In this document: one piece after another, positions 9,775 through 19,121 of the stretch
How the letters are laid out: each line of letters starts with the position of its first letter
Numbering within the stretch: the stretch's first letter is position 1
Assembly (NCBI GenBank): GCA_903910555.1
Contig: CAIVZZ010000006.1
Location: 122,648-186,647, forward strand
Source of the DNA: an uncultured Gemmatimonadota bacterium
GTDB taxonomy: Bacteria > Gemmatimonadota > Gemmatimonadetes > Gemmatimonadales > Gemmatimonadaceae
Direction of reading: 5' to 3'
Length of the DNA: 64,000 bases
Notes under the pieces: generated by a model
Seen by the model: the letters and a program-made list of their open reading frames with translations, nothing else
Databases searched by the model: none
Told to the model about the DNA's origin: nothing
Position numbers and translations under genes: made by a program

Positions 9775-10955
9775 GGCCGCCTCCTCTGTGCGACGAACGC
9801 GAACACGAGCATCCACGCGAGCATCGCTGTTGCTTCGAGTGCGCGTGGGCGCACGTTCGCAGGCGTCGCCGAGAGGACGTGAGCGCGCCACTGTCCGACG
9901 AGCTCGTCGATGCCGAGTCCGGACGTCGCAGCGAGAACGTCGCTCGCGCTCCCGCCCTGCGCGGCTACGAGGCGGTCATATGCTTTCGGTCCACCGAGCT
10001 CCAGCGCGAGACCGACTACCGTACGGCGCACGTCCATGTCGAGCGGGAGCGAAGCGGGCCGTTCGCGAACAAGCCATTCGCATTCCTTCATGTCGTGGCC
10101 TGCGACGCATGCCTGCATCGCATCGCGGCGCCCCTCAGTCACGATTCCCATGTTGAGGCTGCCGGATACTATCACGCGCCAGTCCTCCGGCGAGTACCAC
10201 TCGGTGTAGGGGTCGGAAACCTTCGTCAATCCGAGCGCTGACTTGCATCGCGGTATCGATCCCGCAAAACAGTCTCGCGCAACCGACGCGTTCGTCGTCG
10301 CGAGATCGATCGCGGCTGCGTTCCAGTTCCGTTCGTTAAGACCGGCGGCAGGAAGCCAGTCGCCGACGTACACCTTCAGCGCGGGCGGTTCGTCCATTGA
10401 TGCGACACTTCCGACCAGATCGATCATCGCGTCTTCGGCTTGCGCCTCATTCAGCGGCTCGACGAAACCGCGGCTCCGGCCCGGCATGTTCGGAAGACCC
10501 AGGTCAATGATATGTGGCAACAGCCTGCTCATATACTCGTACGCGCGCGCTTCCGAGATGAAGCTCGCCGCTGTGCGATCGCTGATGACAATCGGAACGC
10601 GACCCGCGACGCGCGTCGCGGCGTCGCCAAGACCGTGCTCCACACGTTCCCATGTCGCATCGCCTGCGCGCGTCAGAGCGGCGCGGGTAGATGGCGAAAG
10701 ATCCTTCGACGTGAACCGCAGCGTGATCGCTCCCGTGACGATTGAGTCGTACGGGAGGCGCTTGTTCCGCATCACGCGGACGATCTCGAGAATTGAGTCG
10801 TGCGCAGCGGCCGCCGCGCGGTCCGCCGCGACGATGCGCATCCCCAGCTTCTGAAGGTCCTGCGCGGCAAGTGCGCCCGCGGCACCGGCCACTAGTACGA
10901 GCGCGGCCACCGCGCGACGCGTCAACGTCGTGCGGCGCAATCCCGACTCAGACAT
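9771..10955 (-). CDS. Exported/membrane-anchored protein, uncharacterised (CFAGSIPRC motif)
   Basis: 394 aa; signal anchor at the N-terminus and a C-terminal TM segment; overlaps the upstream permease ORF. Confidence 0.7.
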   Translation of the reverse strand: MSESGLRRTTLTRRAVAALVLVAGAAGALAAQDLQKLGMRIVAADRAAAAAHDSILEIVRVMRNKRLPYDSIVTGAITLRFTSKDLSPSTRAALTRAGDATWERVEHGLGDAATRVAGRVPIVISDRTAASFISEARAYEYMSRLLPHIIDLGLPNMPGRSRGFVEPLNEAQAEDAMIDLVGSVASMDEPPALKVYVGDWLPAAGLNERNWNAAAIDLATTNASVARDCFAGSIPRCKSALGLTKVSDPYTEWYSPEDWRVIVSGSLNMGIVTEGRRDAMQACVAGHDMKECEWLVRERPASLPLDMDVRRTVVGLALELGGPKAYDRLVAAQGGSASDVLAATSGLGIDELVGQWRAHVLSATPANVRPRALEATAMLAWMLVFAFVAQRRRP

Positions 10956-11601
10956 CGATCATCATCCAGCGCGCGGTCAGCGTCTCGAGCGGTCCAGGCA
11001 AAGTCGTGAGATGGTCCCACATCCAGACCCACGCATCAGTGGTTCCGAAGAAGCGGCTGCCGAGCTCGAGCACAACCAGAACGCCGATGAGCGCGAGCAC
11101 GACGCGAACCGCGTTTTTCCCCGCGACATACTGCAAGAGAAACGTTGCCGCGTAGATCTCGAGCGCTGAGAGATAGAAGCGCACCGCGAGTCCGAATGGG
11201 TATGCATGAAGCGTCGGCGGAACGGCGGCGGTCATCGTCGCGAGGCCGGCTCCCATGAACACCGCGATCGTGGGCGCGACGAGCAGAACGGCGCCGGCCA
11301 AAAACCGGTAGCGCAGAAATGTCGCCCACGGCACAGGCAACGAGAGCGAGTACACGTGCTTGAGCGCCTGATCGGCGAGGTACGGACGCACCGCGAGTCC
11401 TATCGCGCATACGAAGGCGAGAAATACGAAGAACGCTCCAGCGGCGGCTACGGCCGTAAGCATTGCGCCGACGCTGTAATCGTCGAGTCCGTTGACCGTG
11501 ATCTTTAGAATCGCCGTCGGAATCAGGAACGCACCGAGCGTGTACGCGAATAGTTCTGTGCGCGCCCACTTCCACTGAGTGAACAGCACCTGGCGAAACA
11601 T
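10948..11601 (-). CDS. ABC transporter permease (ABC-2-like)
   Basis: 217 aa, multiple hydrophobic segments; directly downstream of the ABC ATPase. Confidence 0.7.
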   Translation of the reverse strand: MFRQVLFTQWKWARTELFAYTLGAFLIPTAILKITVNGLDDYSVGAMLTAVAAAGAFFVFLAFVCAIGLAVRPYLADQALKHVYSLSLPVPWATFLRYRFLAGAVLLVAPTIAVFMGAGLATMTAAVPPTLHAYPFGLAVRFYLSALEIYAATFLLQYVAGKNAVRVVLALIGVLVVLELGSRFFGTTDAWVWMWDHLTTLPGPLETLTARWMMIDV

Positions 11602-12514
11602 TAGTTCTCCTCCGCAGCAATGCCGGCCGGCGTTCTCGCCGAGCGCAGCAGCTCGACAAAACTTTCTTCGAGATCGAGATCGATCACTTCGCGAAGTTCA
11701 CTGTCACCCGTCTGGAAATACTCGCGCATCGCCGGCTGCCATCCGCGCACGACCCACTCTTCTTCGCGTCCCGCAGTCGCGCCGCGAGAGAGTAGGGTGA
11801 ACGGAAAGTCGCCGCGATCGACCGGGGCCTTATTCACGCGCAGCCGCTTGATCCCGCCGCGGAACGTCGTCATCGGCATCTCAGCCACCAACCGCCCGCC
11901 ATCCATCACTCCAACGTGATCGCAGATGCGTTCCTGTTCGTGGATCAGGTGACTCGAGATGAGCACCGTTGCGCCGCGCGCTGCGACATACTCGAGAAGC
12001 GCGGAGAGCACATCGCGACGGACGACCGGATCGAGTCCGTCGGTCGGCTCGTCGAGGACGAGCAGCTCCGGATTGTGCGCGAGTGCGAGCAGCATCATGA
12101 GTTTGCCGCTCTCGCCTTTCGACAAACGCTCGATCGGCTGCTCCGCGCGCAGCGAGAATCCGCGGCGAAGCTGTTCGGCACGCGCGTCATCCCAATCCGG
12201 ATAGAACGCTGCGTGGTAGCGCATGATTTCTTCGACCGTGAGCGTCGGATACAAGTGCAGCCGCTCCGGCACGTAACCGGTTTTCGCGAGTGCTTTGTGC
12301 ACGCCGAGCGGCACATCGTGCCCGAGTACCGTGATCGCGCCATCATCCGCCGGCAGCATGCCGAGCAGCAATCGCAGCGTCGTCGTCTTCCCCGACCCGT
12401 TCGGTCCAAGAAATCCGTACACCGATCCCGTCGGCACCGTCATCGCGAGATCGCGGATCGCAAATTCCTTCCCGCGCGATACGTGACGTTGCGTGCTGTG
12501 ATTGCGTCGCTCAT
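11601..12514 (-). CDS. ABC transporter ATP-binding protein (apparent 1-bp frameshift near the N-terminus)
   Basis: FLGPNGSGKTTTLRLLLGM, LSKGESGKLMMLLALAHNPELLVLDEPTDGLD. The natural start ATG at 12514 (MSDAITARNVTYRAG) overlaps the GntR stop but is out of frame with the Walker A region. Confidence 0.85.
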
Positions 12515-12891
12515 CGTCCGCCCTCGCTGAGTTCGCCGTTGAGCGCCTTCTTGATGTCTTCTTTTTGAATGCCGAGCCGTGCCGCGTCTTCCATGAGGCC
12601 GCGCACCAGCCGCTTCGCCGCGGCCTGACGTTCGCGCGCACGCGAGTCCGTCGACATTTCGAGAATGAACGTTCCAGCGCCCTGTCGCATTTCCACGAGT
12701 TTCTCCTGTTCGAGCTCGCGATAGGCCTGCACGACCGTCGCGGGGTTCACGCGCAAGCGGGTGGCCAGCGCGCGCACGGAGGGGAGGCCGTCACCCTTCG
12801 TGAGTTCACCAGCGGCGACGGCCACACGCACGCGCTCGGCGATCTGCGCGTAGATGGGAGTGGGACTTCTGGGGTCTATTCGCTCGAACAT
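12511..12891 (-). CDS. GntR-family transcriptional regulator (YtrA-like)
   Basis: 126 aa; PIYAQIAERVRVAVAAGELTKGDGLPSVRALATRLRVNPATVVQAYRELEQEKLV wHTH. Confidence 0.9.
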   Translation of the reverse strand: MFERIDPRSPTPIYAQIAERVRVAVAAGELTKGDGLPSVRALATRLRVNPATVVQAYRELEQEKLVEMRQGAGTFILEMSTDSRARERQAAAKRLVRGLMEDAARLGIQKEDIKKALNGELSEGGR

Positions 12892-12902
12892 AGTGGTCCG
12901 GT

Positions 12903-12920
12903 GTATCGGTGTGCTGATAC
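12903..12920. promoter_or_regulatory. Palindromic operator GTATCGGTGTGCTGATAC upstream of the GntR gene
   Basis: 5-bp arms GTATC/GATAC, 12 bp upstream of the GntR start; 23-bp context matched at 21591..21613. Confidence 0.7.
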
Positions 12921-12959
12921 AGTAGGGAGAGATGAGCGGGGAGTCAAGAGGGAACTGCC

Positions 12960-13077
12960 GTGAACTGTTTTCTGTTGATCGGTAGCCTAAGGTTTTCCGT
13001 CGGGGCGCCGTGGCGCGCGCCAGCGGTCCGGACTGATTCCCTTACCGTACGCCACCGACCAACAGAAAACAGTTCAC
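12960..13077. repeat. Long inverted repeat (hairpin element, family 5)
   Basis: GTGAACTGTTTTCTGTTGATCGGTAGCCTAAGGT versus the reverse complement of 13044..13077 (GTGAACTGTTTTCTGTTGGTCGGTGGCGTACGGT). Confidence 0.75.
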
Positions 13078-13112
13078 TCGTCGTACACCCGCCCGCGCGC
13101 TAAACTCCCCGC

Positions 13113-14372
13113 ATGGCCACGACCCCCTCGCCACTCCGTCGCGCCCTAGCCGCCCTCGGCCCCGGCGTCATCACCGGCGCCGCCGACGACGATCCGAGTG
13201 GCGTCGCCACCTACTCGATAACCGGCGCCCAGTTCGGCACTCAGTTCCTCTGGACCGCATGGGTCCTCTGGCCGCTGATGGCCGCGATCCAGATGATGTG
13301 CGCGCAGATCGGTCTCGTCACGGGGCAGGGACTCGCGGGCGCACTCCGCCAGAAATATCCGCGCTGGCTTCTCGCCATTGCCGCCGGCGCACTGTTCATC
13401 GCGAACACGATCAACATTGGCGCCGATCTCGGCGGCATGGCCGACGCCGCGCACCTGCTCACCGGCGTGCCGACCATCGTGTGGGTCCTCGCCTTTGGAA
13501 TCGGCATCACCATCGCGACGATTCGGCTGCGCTATGCGATGATCGCGAACACGCTCAAGTGGCTCGCGCTGATCCTCGTCGTGTACGTGATCGCCGCGTT
13601 CGATGTCCATCCAAACTGGCGCTCCGTCCTCCGCGCGACCGCTATCCCGCACCTGCCGCAGACCCGCGATGGTTGGGCCACACTCGTCGCACTGCTCGGC
13701 ACCACGATCAGTCCCTATCTCTTCTTCTGGCAGGCCTCGCAGGAAGTCGAAGAGGAAAAGGCGGCGGGTCAGCTCACGCTCAAGGCACGGAAAGGTGCGA
13801 GCGAAACGCAGATTGCTGATAGGCGCATCGATATCGGCATCGGTACGCTTTGCTCGAACATCGCGATGTTCTTCATCATCGTCACGACCGCGAGCACGCT
13901 GCACGCGCACGGCCAGACTCATCTCGAGACATCGGCCGATGTGGCTGCCGCGCTGAAGCCGCTCGCGGGGCCGTTCGCGATGCTGCTCTATACTATAGGA
14001 ATCGTCGGCACGGGCTTGCTCGCCATCCCCACGCTCGCTGGTTCTGCAGCGTACGCCTTTGCCGAAACCTTCGACTGGACGCAGGGGATCGACGAAACAT
14101 TCTCCCACGCGCACGCGTTTTATGCAGTGGTGGCGATCTCTATTGCCGTCGGCGCGACGATGGGTTTCGTCGGCATCAGTCCCGTGAAGGCACTCTACTG
14201 GACGGCGGTGATCAACGGACTGCTCGCGCCATTTTTGATGGTTGGAATTTTGGCCGCAGCGTCGGACAAGACGGTGATGGAAGGGCAGCCGAGTTCGCTG
14301 TTCGGCCGCGTTATCGTCGGCGTGACGACGATCGCGATGTTCGCGGCGGGGATCGCGATGTTCGTGGTGTAG
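13113..14372 (+). CDS. NRAMP-family divalent metal transporter
   Basis: 419 aa; GPGVITGAADDDPSGVATYSITGAQFG; GTTISPYLFFWQASQEVEEE. Confidence 0.88.
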   Translation: MATTPSPLRRALAALGPGVITGAADDDPSGVATYSITGAQFGTQFLWTAWVLWPLMAAIQMMCAQIGLVTGQGLAGALRQKYPRWLLAIAAGALFIANTINIGADLGGMADAAHLLTGVPTIVWVLAFGIGITIATIRLRYAMIANTLKWLALILVVYVIAAFDVHPNWRSVLRATAIPHLPQTRDGWATLVALLGTTISPYLFFWQASQEVEEEKAAGQLTLKARKGASETQIADRRIDIGIGTLCSNIAMFFIIVTTASTLHAHGQTHLETSADVAAALKPLAGPFAMLLYTIGIVGTGLLAIPTLAGSAAYAFAETFDWTQGIDETFSHAHAFYAVVAISIAVGATMGFVGISPVKALYWTAVINGLLAPFLMVGILAAASDKTVMEGQPSSLFGRVIVGVTTIAMFAAGIAMFVV

Positions 14373-14451
14373 TCGCGGCGCGTGTATAATGAACGAGGCC
14401 ACTACGGTCGACGCCGACTATTATCGCGAGACTTTCTTGCGGAGGTGTCTG

Positions 14452-15066
14452 ATGTCGTCCTACCGCTTGTTGCGAATCCCGCTGGCAGTTGTGTTCGTCG
14501 CCGGCTGCGACTCTATGGCGCCGAAGGCGTCAATCAGTCAGGTGGTTGTTGCGCCCGGTTCGGCGACGATTTCGACGGGCGAGTCGATTCACTTGAACGC
14601 CACTGTCACGGCGGTCCCGGCCAGCAGCAGATTTGCGATGCAGTGGACGAGTTCTGATATCGCCGCCACAGTCGATTCGAACGGAGTTGTTCTTGGGATG
14701 AGTTCATCACCCGGGGTTTCGATCTGCGCAACGGCAAGCGACGCAGGCTCCAGCATGAAGAGCTGCGCAACCGTGATCGTGTCACCTTCTCAACCGTGCC
14801 CCGGACCCGCCGCGAGCCTGATTCCGTCGCTGGATTCAATGCGCGTCGGCGACGTTGTGCAGTTCCAAATTCCTTCTGCGCAGTTGGCAGGCCGAAGCAC
14901 GACGCAGATTCGCTGGGCGCTCGACAACACCGCGCCCGCGCGTGTCGATTCGCTCAGTGGTGTGGTGACCGCGCTGAGTAGCGGTGGCGCGAACCTCAGC
15001 GCGACCGATGGAAACTCAGCCGCGCCCTGTCCGCATCAGTGGAGAGCGATCGTAGTCGTGCGCTAA
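14452..15066 (+). CDS. Lipoprotein with bacterial Ig-like (Big_2) repeats
   Basis: ATG at 14452 preceded by GGAGGT (14441..14446); lipobox VFVAGCDS; SISQVVVAPGSATISTGESIHLNATVT. The ORF track start (14389) is probably too long. Confidence 0.7.
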   Translation: MSSYRLLRIPLAVVFVAGCDSMAPKASISQVVVAPGSATISTGESIHLNATVTAVPASSRFAMQWTSSDIAATVDSNGVVLGMSSSPGVSICATASDAGSSMKSCATVIVSPSQPCPGPAASLIPSLDSMRVGDVVQFQIPSAQLAGRSTTQIRWALDNTAPARVDSLSGVVTALSSGGANLSATDGNSAAPCPHQWRAIVVVR

Positions 15067-15069
15067 GCT

Positions 15070-16641
15070 CTAGTGCGCGACAGCAGGCTTCGTCGTGCAG
15101 GTCGCATCCCAGCCAGACCCGCGACGTCGCGCCATACACACGCTGCCCCGCGTTGCGCCATCGTGCTTCATCGAGATCCAGAACAGAACCTCGTCGCGAT
15201 TCCATCCTGCTTCGCGAAGGACGTCGAGTGAGTACGGATTGAGAGTTTCGGCCGCCACCGAATCTGAACGCTGTGTTGCTGAATCCACGCGTGGCACTCG
15301 CGCGTTGACGTCGTGAGGACAATCTGCGGCGGCAACAGCACCATGACCCGGCCGCGTGATGAACCGCAACGTTGTGCTGTCGGGTTGCGTCGCAACCGTA
15401 TCACGAAGCATCGTCACGCAGAAGGTGACGGATTTGACCTCAAATGTTGCCGCATCGCGTGCCTCATACTCTCCGAAGTTGGCAAGCGTCCAGAGTGCGG
15501 CCCGTTGAGCGGCAAGTAACTCGCTGCCCGAGAGTTTGGCGGAGGGGTTCTCTCCGTGTGATCGGAATCCAATCACAGTGCGTGGCACGCCATCGGAAGT
15601 CGTGTCATGCGTGATGGAGGGAACGTCGTTGACGATCGACGTGAGCGCGGTGAACTGTTCGTCGAGCGATCCCCGCTCGTGCGTCCAACGAGGTGCGCGA
15701 AAGTCGAAGACTTCCTCGTAGAAGGAGGCCACCGGCCGGCCTTCTGCGCGAGCGGGTATGAAGGCCCAGTGGTCGATGACGTCATCGACTGCGAAACTGA
15801 ACTGCCATTGCGTGCTCTTGATGGTGTTGACCGAGTACGGCATGACGTGGCCGGCCGAATCAACCGCGTACTGCAGGCGCACCACACCATCCACGCCCGC
15901 GCCCTGCAGCTCGCCCGGGAAAAGTGGGAGCGATCGATCTCCAACGGGTCGCGCCATTCGGTCGACACCGATTCGCGTGCGGATTTCGTTGTCGAGCGGC
16001 GGGTAGGGTGGTGCGCAGCTGCCAAGAATGCGGTGCAGCCAACTGCACGTAGTTGGCGCCTGATCGGCGGCGAAAAACACCACGCGCCCCCAATCGTTCT
16101 GGTCCGTAATGTGCACGCCGTTTTCGCCGTTGTGCACGCCATCGGTTGCCCAAGCGCGCGGAAACCCAAGCAACGAGTCGAGCTTGAGTTCGGTAATCTT
16201 TCGCGAAGTGTCGTTCGCAGTTCGCTCGAGCACGCGAAACAGGCTGTCGACCGGAACGTTGAGCCAAATTCCCCCGTTGATCCGTTCGTCCGGATGAAAC
16301 GTGCCTGTCGCGAATATTTCGTTGCCGCGTATTCGGACGACTGGATACACACCCGGCGGACGCGACGGATCGGAACCATCCCCACAAAACCCACAGAGAA
16401 TCGCTGCGGAGATGCGATAGCTCGCGGGGCGATTCGCCTCCCAGCGTTTGCGCCCAGCCGCGAGAGAATCGAGCACGGCACGCCGCGCGGAGAGTGACCA
16501 CGTACCGGTGTCACCGCAGCAGGGCCGTCGCTCGACGGATTGTACCTGGCCGGTGACGTTGATCGGCGGAAGAGGCACCTGCGCGCCGCTCGACGTCGCG
16601 GTGCTCACAATCCAAACGGCTGCAGCAAGCATCCGGCGCAT
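15070..16641 (-). CDS. Exported protein, TonB-C-terminal-like segment; otherwise uncharacterised
   Basis: Start likely MRRMLAAAVWIVSTATSSGAQ at 16641, just after the upstream stop; GVDGVVRLQYAVDSAGHVMPYSVNTIKST resembles energy-transducer TonB C-termini. Confidence 0.6.
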   Translation of the reverse strand: MRRMLAAAVWIVSTATSSGAQVPLPPINVTGQVQSVERRPCCGDTGTWSLSARRAVLDSLAAGRKRWEANRPASYRISAAILCGFCGDGSDPSRPPGVYPVVRIRGNEIFATGTFHPDERINGGIWLNVPVDSLFRVLERTANDTSRKITELKLDSLLGFPRAWATDGVHNGENGVHITDQNDWGRVVFFAADQAPTTCSWLHRILGSCAPPYPPLDNEIRTRIGVDRMARPVGDRSLPLFPGELQGAGVDGVVRLQYAVDSAGHVMPYSVNTIKSTQWQFSFAVDDVIDHWAFIPARAEGRPVASFYEEVFDFRAPRWTHERGSLDEQFTALTSIVNDVPSITHDTTSDGVPRTVIGFRSHGENPSAKLSGSELLAAQRAALWTLANFGEYEARDAATFEVKSVTFCVTMLRDTVATQPDSTTLRFITRPGHGAVAAADCPHDVNARVPRVDSATQRSDSVAAETLNPYSLDVLREAGWNRDEVLFWISMKHDGATRGSVCMARRRGSGWDATCTTKPAVAH

Positions 16642-16652
16642 ACCGGATACTA

Positions 16653-19121
16653 TCACGCCGCTCGCAGCACATCCACCGGGTTCGCCTTCGTCGCTCTCAT
16701 CGCGGGTGCAAGACACGCGAGCATAGTCACGATCAGCAGTGTCACCTCACCTGCGATCAACGCCTGCGCATCGACCGGATACACGCCCCACATCCTGTTC
16801 CACAGCAGAAATCCGGCCCACATCCCGAGCCCAGCTCCGACGGCGGTTCCGCCAAGCGCCATCACTAGCGCTTCTTTCATCACCAGCGTCAGCACGTTCT
16901 GCTTCGTCGCGCCGAGCGCAATGCGCACCGCGTATTCGCGGGTGCGCTGTCCCGCGATATATGAAATCACACTGAACAATCCTGCCGCGCCGAGCCCCAG
17001 CGACACGACGCCGAGCAGCGTGAACAACAGCGCCAGAAACTGCTCGGCGCGCACGCTGTCGTTATAACCCTGCAGCCACGGCTGCACATGCCAGATGCTG
17101 TGCGGCGGTAACGAGGTACGCATAACATGCCATATCGCGAGATCCACGCCCGTCGCGCCTTTCACCGGTCGAACAACCAGTCGGTCGAGACCCGTTCTCG
17201 ACCCCGGGCGCACCGCGTAAACCTGTCCTGACGTATCCGGCCCCATCTCCGGGTACGGTCGCAGGAAAAACTCGCGATCCTCAACGACCCCGACGATCGG
17301 CAGCCACGGCGCCGTTGAGCTTAATGTGCCGAGCTTCAGCATTCGGCCGATCGGGCTCTCGTGCGGATAGAGCTGGTGCGCCGTGCGCGCGCCAAGAATG
17401 ATCGCGCCGGTGACGTCATCCCCCTCGAGAAAATCCCGGCCGGCGGCCATCGGAATGCCGAGCGTGTGAAAGAATCCGCCGCTTCCGGTGTTGCAGTGCT
17501 CGGGAATGAATCCTGCGGCGCCGCCTTCGATCGTGCGATCCGAAGTGATCGCGCCGGTGCGCAGTCCACATCCTGACATTTTCGCGACGCTCTGCACGCC
17601 GGGGATCGCCGCGATGCGCGTGAGAATTTCCACATTGATGCGCGCCACTGTGCTGTCGGCCAGCGTGTCCGTGCTCATCCGGTAGCGCATGCCATCGAAG
17701 TAGTAGCGCGACGGGTAATTCACGTCGGCCGTAATGAGGCTTCGTGCGTCGTAGCCAAAGTCGTAGCGGGACATGCGCAGTTCCGACTTCACCATCAAGC
17801 TCGCGCCCATCACGAGCATCATTGCGAGCGCGAGCTCTGCCATCACCAACCAGCGAAAGCGCGTTCCCGATCGCCCTGTCGTGTTCGCGCTGCTCTCTTT
17901 GAGCGGCCCCATTGGATCCGTCCGGCTTGCCTGCCATGCGGGGAATCCACCGGCGATCGCAATCGAAACCAGAACGGCAATCGCGCTCGTCGCGAACACC
18001 CGCACGCTCCACTGTGGCTGCACAAAGCCTTGCCAACGCAGTTCGATCGGCGTTGCGCGCGTAATGACATTGACCGCCCACGACGCGATCAATGCGCCCG
18101 CAACGCATCCGACCAGCGCCAGGACCGCGACCTCGACGACGACCTCGCGCGCGATTTCCCCACGGTCTGCGCCGAGTGCCAAACGCAGCGCGTAGTCGCG
18201 CGTCCGCACCATTCCGCGCGCGAGCATGAGCGCGGCGACATTCGCGCATGCGATCAGGAGTACGCAGATCGCCGCGCCGATCATCGCCTTGTGATAGTCG
18301 GCAAGCGCGAGCGGATTCGGTCGGAGTGAGACGAGCTGAGACGAATAGGGACGCTGACCGGGCCTGAGATAGAGCGCTGTCCAGCGCTTGCACAGCTCGT
18401 TCAGCTGGTGCTGCACCATCACCGTGTCCGCGGCGCCGCCGGTGATACGAATGATCGGACTACCCGCTCCGGTCGTGTCCGAGGCAGGGTCGGGAATCCA
18501 GATATCCTGTCCGAAGCCCTCCTGAAACTCCGTTCGCGTTGGCATCACGCCGATGATTTTGTACTGCCGGTCGTTCACGGTGAGCATCGCGCCGTCGAGC
18601 CGCGCGCGATTGTTGTAGCGGCGGCGCCAGAGTGCATCTGTAACAACCGCGACGTCGCCGCGCGCTATGTCGTCGGCACCCCAAGTGCGGCCGAGCCGCG
18701 GGCGCACACCGAGCACTTCAAAGAATCCCGGGCGCGTGTAGCGCACGCCGCTCCGCTCTCCGCCGTCGTTGAACTCCACCGGTCCGTATTCGTAGCGCGA
18801 TCCGGAGTGCCCCGAGATTCCATGCAAGTTCGCGACGGCCTCCGCGACTTCGTGCCGCGTCGGGTTCAAGCCGACTCCAACGCGCATCGTAACGGCGTAG
18901 AGTTGATCGACCTTCGTATACGGCGACTCGGGATGCCGCATCGAATCGATCAGCGCGAACACCGACGTCGAAAGTCCGAGTGCCGCACCGAGCGAAAGCG
19001 TCGCGATCGCAACGAACCCCGGCGAGCGCCGCAGCGAGCGCGATGTCCTGCGCGCCGTCGCGGGGAGCGCGTGCAGTTCGTCCGCAATGCTTCGAAAGAA
19101 ATCCGACATGCGCGAAGCCAC
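16653..19121 (-). CDS. ADOP/MacB-like ABC transporter permease
   Basis: 822 aa; RRSPGFVAIATLSLGAALGLSTSVFALIDSM; FtsX-like domains with ANVAALMLARGMVRTRDYALRLALGADRGEIAREV. Confidence 0.9.
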   Translation of the reverse strand: MASRMSDFFRSIADELHALPATARRTSRSLRRSPGFVAIATLSLGAALGLSTSVFALIDSMRHPESPYTKVDQLYAVTMRVGVGLNPTRHEVAEAVANLHGISGHSGSRYEYGPVEFNDGGERSGVRYTRPGFFEVLGVRPRLGRTWGADDIARGDVAVVTDALWRRRYNNRARLDGAMLTVNDRQYKIIGVMPTRTEFQEGFGQDIWIPDPASDTTGAGSPIIRITGGAADTVMVQHQLNELCKRWTALYLRPGQRPYSSQLVSLRPNPLALADYHKAMIGAAICVLLIACANVAALMLARGMVRTRDYALRLALGADRGEIAREVVVEVAVLALVGCVAGALIASWAVNVITRATPIELRWQGFVQPQWSVRVFATSAIAVLVSIAIAGGFPAWQASRTDPMGPLKESSANTTGRSGTRFRWLVMAELALAMMLVMGASLMVKSELRMSRYDFGYDARSLITADVNYPSRYYFDGMRYRMSTDTLADSTVARINVEILTRIAAIPGVQSVAKMSGCGLRTGAITSDRTIEGGAAGFIPEHCNTGSGGFFHTLGIPMAAGRDFLEGDDVTGAIILGARTAHQLYPHESPIGRMLKLGTLSSTAPWLPIVGVVEDREFFLRPYPEMGPDTSGQVYAVRPGSRTGLDRLVVRPVKGATGVDLAIWHVMRTSLPPHSIWHVQPWLQGYNDSVRAEQFLALLFTLLGVVSLGLGAAGLFSVISYIAGQRTREYAVRIALGATKQNVLTLVMKEALVMALGGTAVGAGLGMWAGFLLWNRMWGVYPVDAQALIAGEVTLLIVTMLACLAPAMRATKANPVDVLRAA

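Noticed and set aside
11601-12641. Taking the 346-aa ORF-track version of the ABC ATPase at face value
   Set aside because: Its first ~55 residues (MRANVRPRRSGWCAASWKTR...) are another frame of the GntR gene; the real start is at 12514 with an apparent frameshift.
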